Origin: Bacillota bacterium
Lineage (GTDB): Bacteria; Bacillota; Clostridia; Christensenellales; Aristaeellaceae
DNA: 10,376 nucleotides
Assembly: GCA_009787135.1 (NCBI GenBank)
Contig: WRGP01000190.1
Location: forward strand, 1 to 10,376
Direction: 5' to 3'
The notes beneath the pieces were generated by a model. It was given only the letters and a program-made list of their open reading frames with translations. It made no database searches and had not been told where the DNA came from. The translations under genes were made by a program, and so were the position numbers. The stretch's first letter is position 1. Every line of letters starts with the position of its first letter. Shown here piece by piece: positions 1-6,310 of this stretch.

Positions 1-516
1 GGCGGCTGCCGCCACGGGCGCGCCGAAGGCGGCCTTGGCGCCATCGGAGAACATGATCCGCTGCGTTTCCCCGCCCGCAACGCCGTCCTGCTTTATATTG
101 TTGTTTTTTTGAAAACTTTTTACGGCCGTCAGGGTTGACGCGCCGTATTTGCCGTCCGCGCTGCCTTCATAATACCCAAGGTCCGCAAGGCGCTTCTGCA
201 TCTCCCTGACATAGGGGTTTTCATCGCCCTCCCTGAGCGGATAATACCCGCTGCGGGTCAGCTCCATAAGGTTTTCCGCCGCGACATAGCCCGTATGGCC
301 ATTATATTTTGTCTTCGTCCAACCGCCGGATGCCCCCAGCACTACGATTTCCGTTCCGCCGCTGATGGTTGCCAGCGTGTCGCTGCCGGTATGCGCCTGC
401 TTGCGAAGACGCACATTGCAGCGCGTGACCTTAGTCCCCGCCGCTTCAGCCCAAACCGATCCCATCGCCAGAATCATCGCGATACAAAGCCCGCACACCC
501 ACACGCGTCTCATCAT
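1..516 (-). CDS. Secreted SH3-domain / peptidoglycan-binding-domain protein, 3' end missing
   Basis: The frame is open from ATG at 516 to the window edge (172 codons), so the C-terminus is cut off. Residues 1-26 form a signal peptide: MMRR, a hydrophobic stretch, then WAEAAG. Residues about 28-86 look like a bacterial SH3 domain (NVRLRK, GGWTKTKYNGHTGYV). Residues about 98-160 match the peptidoglycan-binding domain 1 family (VREMQKRLADLGYY, DGKYGASTLTAVKSFQ). SH3 plus PG_binding_1 is common in Clostridia exported proteins that attach to the cell wall, often with a catalytic domain further on, such as a cell-wall hydrolase; that part lies outside the window, so the enzymatic role is unknown. 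A second in-frame ATG at 513 is an alternative start. An AAGGGGGG tract just upstream serves as ribosome binding site. A perfect sigma-A promoter precedes it, so it is probably transcribed independently of the Spo0E-like gene upstream. Confidence 0.85.
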   Translation of the reverse strand, partial: MMRRVWVCGLCIAMILAMGSVWAEAAGTKVTRCNVRLRKQAHTGSDTLATISGGTEIVVLGASGGWTKTKYNGHTGYVAAENLMELTRSGYYPLREGDENPYVREMQKRLADLGYYEGSADGKYGASTLTAVKSFQKNNNIKQDGVAGGETQRIMFSDGAKAAFGAPVAAAA

Positions 517-548
517 AGGAATAGCCCCCCCTTGGCTGGAATGAGGCT

Positions 549-577
549 ATTATAGCGTTAATTGTGTCGAATGTCAA
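549..577 (-). promoter_or_regulatory. Consensus sigma-A promoter of the SH3/PG-binding gene
   Basis: On the minus strand, TTGACA (577-572) and TATAAT (554-549) are separated by exactly 17 bases, a perfect match to the housekeeping consensus. Transcription would start near 542, giving an untranslated leader of about 25 bases before the ATG at 516. The region upstream is very AT-rich, as expected for a strong promoter. The match is seen directly; promoter activity is inferred. Confidence 0.85.
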
Positions 578-646
578 GCATTTTTGTAATATTTTCTTCA
601 CATTTTTGTATAAATGTTAATTCTTTATGCTGTCTTTCTTAATACA

Positions 647-835
647 TCAGGGAACATTCCATTTCCTGCGTTCTGCTTGGACGACAACCACCCCACTGCC
701 GCCCGTGCGCTGCGCGAGGACAATAAGCTTATCCAAACGGCGGCTAATCTCCAGCGCGATTTTTTTGTCGCCATGCAGATAGCTTTCTTCCATTTGTTCC
801 CTTAACTGCCCTATACGAGCGTCAAGGTTTGTCAT
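647..835 (-). CDS. Spo0E-like sporulation regulatory protein (aspartyl-phosphate phosphatase family)
   Basis: This 62-residue protein fits the Spo0E family (PF09388): a small two-helix protein with LREQMEESYLHGD in helix 1 and SRRLDKLI (residues 31-38) in helix 2. The latter matches the family signature S-x-x-L-D, in which the serine-to-aspartate segment is needed for dephosphorylation. Family members such as Spo0E, YisI and YnzD in Bacillus remove phosphate from Spo0A~P and delay sporulation; that role here is inferred. Its length is typical. The start at 835 is supported by GGAGG (846-842) six bases upstream. The tail after residue 44 (GGSGVVVVQAERRKW) is unlike the core and probably flexible. 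It lies upstream of, and in the same direction as, the SH3 protein gene, but that gene has its own promoter. Only a weak AT-rich hairpin (597-620) follows, so read-through is possible. Confidence 0.75.
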   Translation of the reverse strand: MTNLDARIGQLREQMEESYLHGDKKIALEISRRLDKLIVLAQRTGGSGVVVVQAERRKWNVP

Positions 836-866
836 AATCCGCCTCCATACTATTTTTTACACCAGC

Positions 867-895
867 ATCATACAAAATTCCACCCTTAGGCGCAA
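867..895 (-). promoter_or_regulatory. Possible weak promoter of the Spo0E-like gene
   Basis: On the minus strand, TTGCGC (895-890) lies 17 bases before TATGAT (872-867). The -10 element is good and the -35 poor. Position and spacing suit the gene starting at 835, giving a leader of about 25 bases that includes the GGAGG site. Because Spo0E-like genes can be regulated by other sigma factors, the assignment is tentative. Confidence 0.35.
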
Positions 896-921
896 GGGGG
901 AAAATTTGTCGAATTGTGTCA

Positions 922-935
922 GCATGCCGGCATGC
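922..935. repeat. 14-bp perfect palindrome, possible operator
   Basis: GCATGCCGGCATGC is identical to its own reverse complement. It sits about 40 bases upstream of the extended -10 element at 975-983 and is flanked at some distance by GAATTGT (911-917) and ACAATTC (951-957). A perfect dyad in a divergent intergenic region is a plausible dimeric repressor or activator site. No known operator consensus was recognised. Confidence 0.45.
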
Positions 936-974
936 CGAAGACCCGGGTATACAATTCTGCCAATTTGACAAAAA

Positions 975-983
975 TGCTATACT
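975..983 (+). promoter_or_regulatory. Extended -10 promoter, probably for the ECF sigma operon
   Basis: TGCTATACT is an extended -10 element (TG-N-TATACT) with no good -35 at 17 bases upstream, where TTCTGC is found. A TTGACA at 965-970 is too close to act as its -35. Transcription would start near 990, leaving a leader of about 140-170 bases before the sigma gene. That length leaves room for regulation, though no known riboswitch is recognised. Confidence 0.5.
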
Positions 984-1159
984 ATTGGGAAGAGGAAGGT
1001 TGTCTATCGCGTTATATTATGGATATACATGATTTCTCTCCCTGAAACTGCAATAAATGGTTTAGAAATGCCGGAAGCAAAGATTCTTTTCCCAAAAGAT
1101 GCAAGAAACGGAAAGGGTCAAGCGTTTCAATAATGGTGAGCAAAGGCGGTGTATTGGAA

Positions 1160-1666
1160 ATGCCCGACGCGCGGGAGGCGAATACCGACCTCTTTGAGCG
1201 ATTGTACAGCCAATATGCCGATGATGTGCTAAGAGTCTCCTATTTTTATTTAGGCGACCGCCAAAGGGCCGAAGATGTGTGTCAGGATGTATTTCTCCGC
1301 CTTCTTACCCGCGTGCCGGAAATACAGACGGGGCATGAAAAGGCCTGGCTCCTGAAGGTAGCGCTTAACCGCTGTCGTGACCTGTGGCGCGCCGCCTGGG
1401 TCAAGCGCGTGGTGCTCGGGTCCCCCTTTGACTGCATCCCCGCGCCGGACGACATCGACTTTCGAACGGAAAAGGCGGATCTCATGGAGGCTGTCTCCAA
1501 GTTATCCCCCTCTTTCAAAGAAGTGATCCTGCTTCATTATTACCAGGGGTTTGGTATCGCGGAGATTGCCGCCATGCTGGAACTCCCCGAAGGAACCATC
1601 TCCAGCCGCCTGTCGCGCGCGCGAAAGAAGCTGGAGTCCATGCTAAAAGGAGGTGAGAATCAATGA
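1160..1666 (+). CDS. RNA polymerase sigma factor, ECF subfamily
   Basis: The protein has the two-domain layout of extracytoplasmic-function sigma factors. Region 2 spans about residues 11-75 (LFERLYSQYADDVLRV, then RAEDVCQDVFLRLL) and would bind the -10 element and core polymerase. Region 4 (about residues 115-162) contains the helix-turn-helix IAEIAAMLELPEGTISSRL, which would read the -35. The length of 168 residues is typical. An upstream in-frame ATG at 1133 would give 177 residues, but it has no well-placed ribosome binding site, whereas AAAGGCGG lies about ten bases before 1160; the start choice is moderately secure. The stop overlaps the start of the next gene (ATGA), so the two are translationally coupled, the usual arrangement for an ECF sigma and its anti-sigma factor. 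The regulon and signal are unknown. No clear ECF-type autoregulatory promoter (GAAC...CGTC type) was found upstream. Confidence 0.88.
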   Translation: MPDAREANTDLFERLYSQYADDVLRVSYFYLGDRQRAEDVCQDVFLRLLTRVPEIQTGHEKAWLLKVALNRCRDLWRAAWVKRVVLGSPFDCIPAPDDIDFRTEKADLMEAVSKLSPSFKEVILLHYYQGFGIAEIAAMLELPEGTISSRLSRARKKLESMLKGGENQ

Positions 1667-2688
1667 TTGACGTGGAAATGCTGCGCCCTACCGCGGATGA
1701 AATGCTCAGCGGATTGACGGCCGGCGAGGCAATGCGAAGGCGTCTGCTCTTCCAGGCGGAAGCCATGGAGCGTTTGCCCGGGGTCGCGAACGAAATGCTG
1801 GCCGGCCTGACCGTAACGCCCGCCCTGCGTCACCGGATTCTCGTGAAGGCCAAGCGGCACAGCGTCGCGCTGGAACCCTCTTATTCTGTGCCCGCGCGCC
1901 GGGCGCATCCAGGGTTTCAACGCCTGATCCCCGCTGTGGGCATGGCGCTTGTCATGGTGCTGATGATCGGTCTCGGCGCTTTCTATGGCGGAAACGATAC
2001 GCTCTTTGTGGAGAACGGGCAAGAAATGATTGCCGGTTCGGCCGGCGCGCAGCCGGGGGGCAGCGGCGTCCCGCGGTTCCGTTCCCTCTTTGCCGGGCAG
2101 GGCGCCAACCCGCCCCTCATTGGCATAAACGGCCGGTATTACCGCATGCTCAATACGCCGCTGTCCGTATCTTCCGCTTTGATTGACCGCGAGTTCGCGG
2201 ACGTGGACAAATCCAGTGACGAGCCCTCGCTTCTGTCAAAGGTCGGCGTTGTTTCCAACATCGTCCCCATTGGCGCGAAGGTATACGCTATCCAGAACAT
2301 TTCCACCAAGACGCTCTGCGCGGCGGAAGTTGAGGGGTCCATGCGCCTGTTCCAGCGGGTCAGTTACGCGTCTATGGGCGCGCTGGACAATGAATCCTTT
2401 GACGATACGCTGGATGTCAGCGGCCTTGTCGCGGCGCTGGAACTGTCCGGCGTTGGTGTCATCACCAACGATGTGGACGCCAATGATTTGATCTTCCTGC
2501 TAAGCGAGAACGCCATCTACACCGGCGGCGAGCTTTCCGAAAGCGATCAGGCGCTCACCATTTATCTGCAAAACGGCCTTTCCCTTCAGCTTCTCGTGCA
2601 GGAGGACGTGTTTGGCGGGTGCGGTACCTGGGTATGCCCGGAGTTCTTTACGGAGTTTGAGGCCGCGCTGGCCAGGGAGCAGGCGTAG
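1663..2688 (+). CDS. Single-pass membrane protein, probable anti-sigma factor of the upstream ECF sigma
   Basis: I do not recognise a named family for this 341-residue protein. The start is secured by an ideal AAGGAGGTGA site (1647-1656) and the ATGA overlap with the sigma gene. The cytoplasmic N-terminus carries a 22-residue motif twice, at residues 11-32 (ADEMLSGLTAGEAMRRRLL...) and 42-63 (ANEMLAGLTVTPALRHRIL...), with 12 of 22 positions identical. One membrane helix follows (about 88-108, LIPAVGMALVMVLMIG). The rest is a probable extracytoplasmic domain of about 230 residues. It includes INGRYYRML and a C-terminal CGTWVC pair that could form a disulfide. There is no zinc-binding HxxxCxxC anti-sigma motif. 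Position and topology argue that the N-terminus holds the sigma factor and the outer domain senses a signal; this is inference. A terminator follows the gene, making this a two-gene operon. Confidence 0.65.
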   Translation: MIDVEMLRPTADEMLSGLTAGEAMRRRLLFQAEAMERLPGVANEMLAGLTVTPALRHRILVKAKRHSVALEPSYSVPARRAHPGFQRLIPAVGMALVMVLMIGLGAFYGGNDTLFVENGQEMIAGSAGAQPGGSGVPRFRSLFAGQGANPPLIGINGRYYRMLNTPLSVSSALIDREFADVDKSSDEPSLLSKVGVVSNIVPIGAKVYAIQNISTKTLCAAEVEGSMRLFQRVSYASMGALDNESFDDTLDVSGLVAALELSGVGVITNDVDANDLIFLLSENAIYTGGELSESDQALTIYLQNGLSLQLLVQEDVFGGCGTWVCPEFFTEFEAALAREQA

Positions 2689-2704
2689 TATACTTTTGTA
2701 AGCG

Positions 2705-2750
2705 AAGGGGCTGTCCCGTTGCTATTCGTTAGCGGGGCAGCCCCTTTGTT
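2705..2750 (+). terminator. Rho-independent terminator after the sigma/anti-sigma operon
   Basis: AAGGGGCTGTCCCG (2705-2718) pairs with CGGGGCAGCCCCTT (2733-2746) in a 14-bp stem containing one G-U pair. The loop is about 14 bases, and TTTGTTTA follows. It begins 16 bases after the stop of the membrane protein gene and just before the rplI promoter, so it insulates the two units. The T-tract is short and interrupted, but the stem is very stable. Confidence 0.85.
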
Positions 2751-2757
2751 TATGAAT

Positions 2758-2786
2758 TTGACAATCCCCTCCTCAATCGGTACAAT
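2758..2786 (+). promoter_or_regulatory. Sigma-A promoter of rplI-dnaB
   Basis: TTGACA (2758-2763) and TACAAT (2781-2786) are spaced by 17 bases. Eleven of twelve hexamer positions match the housekeeping consensus, as suits a ribosomal protein gene. Transcription would start near 2793, and the GAGGAGG ribosome binding site (2803-2809) follows directly. Confidence 0.88.
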
Positions 2787-2817
2787 ATTACAAAAAACGG
2801 ACGAGGAGGATGCCACA

Positions 2818-3267
2818 ATGAAAGTGATCCTGCTTCAGGACGTAAAGGGAACCGGAAAAAAGGAACAAATCGTCGAGGTTTCTGACGGCTACGCGCGCAA
2901 CTTTCTTATGCCGCGCAAGCTCGCCATGGAAGCGACCAGCACAGCCATGAACGCGGCCCTTCGCGCCAGGGCGGCAGAGAATCATCGCGAAAGCGTGCGG
3001 CGCCAGGAGGCGACGGACGTAGCCGGCCGCCTTCGGGGGCAAGTCATCCATCTGCGCGGCCGGGCGGGAGAAAAGGGCCGCCTGTACGGCTCCATCACCG
3101 GCCAGGAGGTTACGGACGCGCTGGAGGCTCAGTACGGCGTAAAGCTCGAAAAACGGCGCGTGGAGCTGTCCGAACCCATCCGCGCGGTGGGCGAGTATGA
3201 GGTGTCCGTTTGGCTATACGCGGGCGTGTCAGTGCTCATGCGCGTGCTGGTGGAGGCGGAACCGTAA
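2818..3267 (+). CDS. rplI: 50S ribosomal protein L9
   Basis: This is a full-length L9 of 149 residues, the usual size. The N-terminal domain that binds 23S rRNA has the classic MKVILLQDVKGTGKK start and VEVSDGYARNFLMPRKLA. A charged connecting helix follows (about residues 45-75). The C-terminal domain contains GRLYGSITGQEV and ends in the VRVL-like strand MRVLVEAEP. L9 binds near the base of the L1 stalk and helps maintain reading frame. The ATG at 2818 is preceded by GAGGAGG at good distance; upstream in-frame starts would run through the promoter and are rejected. The TAA stop overlaps the ATG of dnaB (TAATG), indicating coupling. The rplI-dnaB order is conserved in Bacillota, but the gdpP (DHH phosphodiesterase) gene often found upstream is absent here, where an ECF operon lies instead. 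Confidence 0.97.
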   Translation: MKVILLQDVKGTGKKEQIVEVSDGYARNFLMPRKLAMEATSTAMNAALRARAAENHRESVRRQEATDVAGRLRGQVIHLRGRAGEKGRLYGSITGQEVTDALEAQYGVKLEKRRVELSEPIRAVGEYEVSVWLYAGVSVLMRVLVEAEP

Positions 3268-4601
3268 TGCAGCCCGCCGCCCTTCCCCCCAACAACCCGG
3301 ACGCGGAGCGGAGCGTCCTGGGCGCCATGCTGCAGGACCCCGAGGCGGTTCTGCTGGCCTTGGAGCTGCTCGGCGACGCCGCGTTTTATCAGCCTGCTCA
3401 CCGCGAGATTTTCAGCGCCATGGCGTCTCTGGCGCGCGTAGGCAGGCCTGTGGATCTGGTCACGGTAGATGAGGAATTGGGCAGGCGCGGCACGCTGGAG
3501 GGGATTGGCGGCACGCCCTATCTAATCCAGCTGACGCAATATGTGCCGACCACGGCGAACGTGCGCGCCTATATTGAAATCGTCGATGAAAAGTTCACGC
3601 TTCGGCAGTTGATCGACTGCGCCAACTATATTCTGCGTGAGAGCTATTCGCAAGAACTGCCGCTGCAATCATTGCTCGCCTCCGTGGAAAAACGCATCTT
3701 CGATATCTCCATGCGCAAGGGCGGGACGGATACGCTCGTGCATGTCCGCGAAGTGCTGACGGCCACATATGGCCAAATTGAGTATTTAGCCCAGCTCAAA
3801 GGCGCGATCGGCGGTGTGCCCACGGGCTTCGTTGATTTGGACAGGCTTCTCACCGGCCTGCACGGCGGCGAGTTCGTGCTCGTGGGCGCGCGCCCTTCCA
3901 TGGGCAAGACGAGCTTCGCGATCAACGTGGCGCAGCATGCCGCGATGTACGCCGGCAAAACAGTCGCCGTTTTTTCCCTTGAGATGCCGCGCGAGCAGAT
4001 CGCCATGCGCATGCTCTGCACCGCCGCCAAGGTAGACATGCAGGCCGTACGGCAGGGCGCCGTTGACGACAAGGCTTGGATGGACCTCACTACGGCGCTG
4101 GGTCCCCTGGCGGCATCCAACATGTATCTGGACGATACCGCGGGCCTCTCCCCCACGCTGCTTCGTTCCCGCTGCCGCCGCCTGATGGCCGAGCGCGGTC
4201 TGGATATGATTGTCGTTGATTACCTCCAGCTGATGACATCGGATTCACGCAGCGAAAACCGGCAAAACGAGGTCAGCGAGATTTCGCGCGCGCTCAAATC
4301 CATCGCGCTGGAACTGCATGTGCCGCTCATCGCCTGCGCCCAGCTCTCCCGCGCCAACGCCCAGCGCGCGGACAAGCGCCCCATTTTGAGCGATTTGCGC
4401 GATTCCGGGTCCATTGAGCAGGACGCGGATATCGTCCTTTTTCTGCACCGGGAGGAATACTATAACCCCGATACGCCTGATAAGAATATCGCGGAAGTTA
4501 TCATCCAGAAACAACGCAACGGTCCGCTGGGCACCGTAAAGCTGGCATGGCTTGGCAAATATACGGAGTTTCGGAACCTTACCACGCGCCCTACGGCATA
4601 G
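3267..4601 (+). CDS. dnaB: Replicative DNA helicase DnaB (DnaC in Bacillus nomenclature)
   Basis: The 444-residue protein is a complete hexameric replicative helicase, which unwinds DNA 5' to 3' ahead of the replisome and binds primase. The N-terminal helical domain (about residues 1-105) starts with PPNNPDAERSVLGAML, typical of the family. The RecA-like ATPase domain starts near residue 180. It holds Walker A GARPSMGKT (207-215, Lys214), Walker B with Asp318 in MIVVDYLQLM, and SRALKSIALELHVPLIACAQLSR. DLRDSGSIEQDADIVLFLHR is present and includes the arginine-finger-type region. No intein or interruption is seen. The ATG at 3267 overlaps the rplI stop; a longer frame from 3210 would extend into rplI and is rejected. 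Expression is most likely from the rplI promoter. No strong terminator follows dnaB before the next gene. Confidence 0.97.
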   Translation: MQPAALPPNNPDAERSVLGAMLQDPEAVLLALELLGDAAFYQPAHREIFSAMASLARVGRPVDLVTVDEELGRRGTLEGIGGTPYLIQLTQYVPTTANVRAYIEIVDEKFTLRQLIDCANYILRESYSQELPLQSLLASVEKRIFDISMRKGGTDTLVHVREVLTATYGQIEYLAQLKGAIGGVPTGFVDLDRLLTGLHGGEFVLVGARPSMGKTSFAINVAQHAAMYAGKTVAVFSLEMPREQIAMRMLCTAAKVDMQAVRQGAVDDKAWMDLTTALGPLAASNMYLDDTAGLSPTLLRSRCRRLMAERGLDMIVVDYLQLMTSDSRSENRQNEVSEISRALKSIALELHVPLIACAQLSRANAQRADKRPILSDLRDSGSIEQDADIVLFLHREEYYNPDTPDKNIAEVIIQKQRNGPLGTVKLAWLGKYTEFRNLTTRPTA

Positions 4602-4652
4602 TCCCACAAATTTCTATACGATTTGCCACTGGCTTTTGGCGAAAAAATCCTC

Positions 4653-4663
4653 TATACTATACG
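4653..4663 (+). promoter_or_regulatory. Overlapping -10-like hexamers immediately before the caspase-like gene
   Basis: TATACT (4653-4658) and TATACG (4658-4663) lie directly before the ATG codons at 4665 and 4671. TTGGCG (4636-4641) is 16 bases before the second hexamer. Either would place the transcription start at or next to the ATG, so the mRNA could be leaderless; no Shine-Dalgarno sequence is visible. A short hairpin, TTTGCCA/TGGCGAA (4622-4643), overlaps the -35 area. This is a tentative reading. Confidence 0.35.
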
Positions 4664-4664
4664 C

Positions 4665-6188
4665 ATGTGCATGCAAAAAAGAACACTCCGGCGCTTCCTT
4701 GCCGTTGCGCTGCTGATCATGTATATATGCCCCCTGAAAACCCTCGCGGAAGCAGCGCCGCGATACCGCGCGCTGCTCATCGCCTGCGATACTTTTCCTT
4801 CCACCGGGAATATGGCGCCCATTGGGCAAAACAACCTCTCAATGATGGAAATCATTCTGGAAAAGGATACCCGCGGCTATGAAGTCACGGCCAAATATGA
4901 GAGCATCGTCAGCCTCGGGACGCTGGAGGCGGCGATCCAGGAGGTTTTCGGCGGCGCGACGGAAAATGATGTCTCCCTGCTTTATTTCTACACGCACGGG
5001 CTGTTTGACTCCACTTTCAACAACCCGGAGGGCCAGTTGCTCTTTTCCGACGGCGAAGTGGAGGAAGCGGTCTCGGCACAGCAGCTGGACGCCATCTTGG
5101 AACCCATCAGCGGCACAAAGGTGTTGCTCGTGGACGCCTGCAACTCCGGCGCGCTCATCGGCAAAGGCGTCTCCCCCAGCGTTGGGTCCGCGCGCGTGGC
5201 GCGCGCGTTTGAAACGGACGACTACAGGGTGCTCACCTCCTCCGGCGCCAGCGAGCCGTCCTGGTATTGGTTTGCCTCCATCGACACCGTGCCGCCGGGC
5301 AGCTCCTATTTCACCACGGCCCTGGCCATGGGCGCGGGCCTGTTGGGCATATACCCCGCTGATACAAACCACAACGGCGTGATCACCATGGCCGAGATGT
5401 ACCTCTACCTGTGGAACAACCAGGCCAGCTCCGTGGCGCAGATGTTTCCGCAGGAAAATGATTTTCCCCTTTTTGTCTATGACAGGCCCTTGTCGGGCGA
5501 CAATGAACTCGGCGCACTCACGTTATTTACGTTCCAGAACATCGTGCTGGACGCGGGGCATCCTGTGCTGACCATGGCCTATACCGTTACCCAGCCCACA
5601 CATGTCTCCTACCGCGTTACCTGGCTGCGCGATGGAATCTGGGACTGGGCTTCAGCCGTTACCTTGCCGCATGAGACGTTATTCCCTCATGAGACCAATC
5701 AATACGGGGCCATCCAGCCGGGCCGAAAAACAGTTTCGCTGAACCTTGGCGACATCCTGCCGGAGGATTGGACCTACGCGATGATCCATATCATGACTGT
5801 CGCGGACGGCAGCACCAGCAGCGACCCGTTCATCTATGCCGCCCGCGTGCTGTCCGCACGCCAGACGGAGGGCGATCCCGCGCTTTCTCTTCGCATCCCT
5901 TCCACGTGGAACCGCTCGTTCAAGCGCGAGTTGGAGGTATTCATCGGGCACGCGCTGCCCGTTAGCCTGTCGGTCACCATTGAGAATGAAGTGGGCAAGG
6001 TCGTCAAGCGCCTTGCCGTCAGCCAGCGGACGCACCCTCAGGCGCTAAAGCCGGACGGCAGCCTTTTGTATTGGAACGGCCTTGATGAAAGCGGCCAGCC
6101 GGTGCCGCCGGGCAGGTATCTGGTAAAAGCTTCCGGCCGGCCGGGTGCGCGGATATATACCGCCGAGGCTATGCTTACAATTCAGTAA
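4665..6188 (+). CDS. Secreted caspase-like (peptidase C14) protein with EF-hand-like loop and FlgD-type C-terminal module
   Basis: The protein starts with a signal peptide (MCMQKRTLRRF, a hydrophobic core to about residue 24, then AEAAP). Residues about 30-270 resemble the caspase p20 fold. YFYTHG provides the catalytic His111 and VDACNSGAL the catalytic Cys159, the classic His-Cys dyad after hydrophobic strands. Residues 233-244 (DTNHNGVITMAE) fit an EF-hand-like calcium loop with D, N, N, G, I and E at the expected positions, a feature of some bacterial caspase-like proteins. A middle beta-rich region follows. The C-terminus (LYWNGLDESGQPVPPGRYLVKASG-type, about 465-507) matches the FlgD Ig-like module. 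It is predicted to be an exported cysteine peptidase; its substrate is unknown. Start is uncertain: ATG at 4665 or 4671, both lacking a ribosome binding site. It lies between dnaB and spoIVFA-like genes without an obvious partner. Confidence 0.8.
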   Translation: MCMQKRTLRRFLAVALLIMYICPLKTLAEAAPRYRALLIACDTFPSTGNMAPIGQNNLSMMEIILEKDTRGYEVTAKYESIVSLGTLEAAIQEVFGGATENDVSLLYFYTHGLFDSTFNNPEGQLLFSDGEVEEAVSAQQLDAILEPISGTKVLLVDACNSGALIGKGVSPSVGSARVARAFETDDYRVLTSSGASEPSWYWFASIDTVPPGSSYFTTALAMGAGLLGIYPADTNHNGVITMAEMYLYLWNNQASSVAQMFPQENDFPLFVYDRPLSGDNELGALTLFTFQNIVLDAGHPVLTMAYTVTQPTHVSYRVTWLRDGIWDWASAVTLPHETLFPHETNQYGAIQPGRKTVSLNLGDILPEDWTYAMIHIMTVADGSTSSDPFIYAARVLSARQTEGDPALSLRIPSTWNRSFKRELEVFIGHALPVSLSVTIENEVGKVVKRLAVSQRTHPQALKPDGSLLYWNGLDESGQPVPPGRYLVKASGRPGARIYTAEAMLTIQ

Positions 6189-6310
6189 CCGGCTCAGCCG
6201 CCGCCATTCGCGTCCGAGGGGGGTTGCTTGCCGCAAGCGAATACAAAGTATCCCGTTTCCCTTCTTTCACGCGCGCATCGCGCATACCCTTCATCGAGGA
6301 GGCGATGCGC
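6189..6310 (+). other. Short intergenic region before the spoIVFA-like gene
   Basis: It holds a nested dyad: ATTCGC and GCGAAT enclose GCTTG-CCG-CAAGC, with no T-tract, so it is a weak terminator candidate at best. The GAGGAGG ribosome binding site for the next gene is at 6296-6302. A CATACCCT at 6283-6290 resembles a sigma-E -10, but it has no matching -35 and would place the start inside the ribosome binding site. Confidence 0.4.
6296..6302 (+). promoter_or_regulatory. Ribosome binding site that sets the spoIVFA-like start
   Basis: GAGGAGG lies 8 bases before ATG 6311 but only 2 bases before ATG 6305. The spacing favours 6311 as the true start. The longer reading from TTG at 6224 has no such site. 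Confidence 0.75.

Larger units (their letters stand above)
836..1132. other. Gene-free region between divergent transcription units
   Basis: No convincing gene is seen in these roughly 300 bases. They separate the minus-strand Spo0E-like gene from the plus-strand ECF sigma operon. They contain a possible promoter for each side, a 14-bp perfect palindrome, a pair of GAATTGT/ACAATTC inverted repeats, and a GAAACG/CGTTTC inverted repeat (1105-1110 and 1123-1128) just before the first possible sigma-factor start. The density of symmetric elements suggests an operator region, but no regulator family can be assigned from the sequence. Confidence 0.5.

Noticed and set aside
965..970. TTGACA as the -35 of the ECF operon promoter
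   Set aside because: It is only seven bases from the TATACT element, and no -10 is present 17 bases downstream, so it cannot form a standard promoter with it.
1043..1068. TGAAAC as the -35 of an ECF-type autoregulated promoter
   Set aside because: No CGTA/CGTC-like -10 occurs 16-17 bases downstream (GAAA is found there).
4839..5372. 177-codon minus-strand frame inside the caspase-like gene
   Set aside because: It lies fully opposite the catalytic domain with His111 and Cys159; its translation is low-complexity and lacks a start signal.
6283..6290. CATACCCT as a sigma-E -10 element for the spoIVFA-like gene
   Set aside because: No -35 element at the right distance, and the transcription start would fall in the ribosome binding site.
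6224..6310. N-terminal extension of the SpoIVFA-like protein from TTG 6224
   Set aside because: The GAGGAGG at 6296-6302 would lie inside the coding region and is ideally spaced for ATG 6311; the extra residues show no conserved feature.
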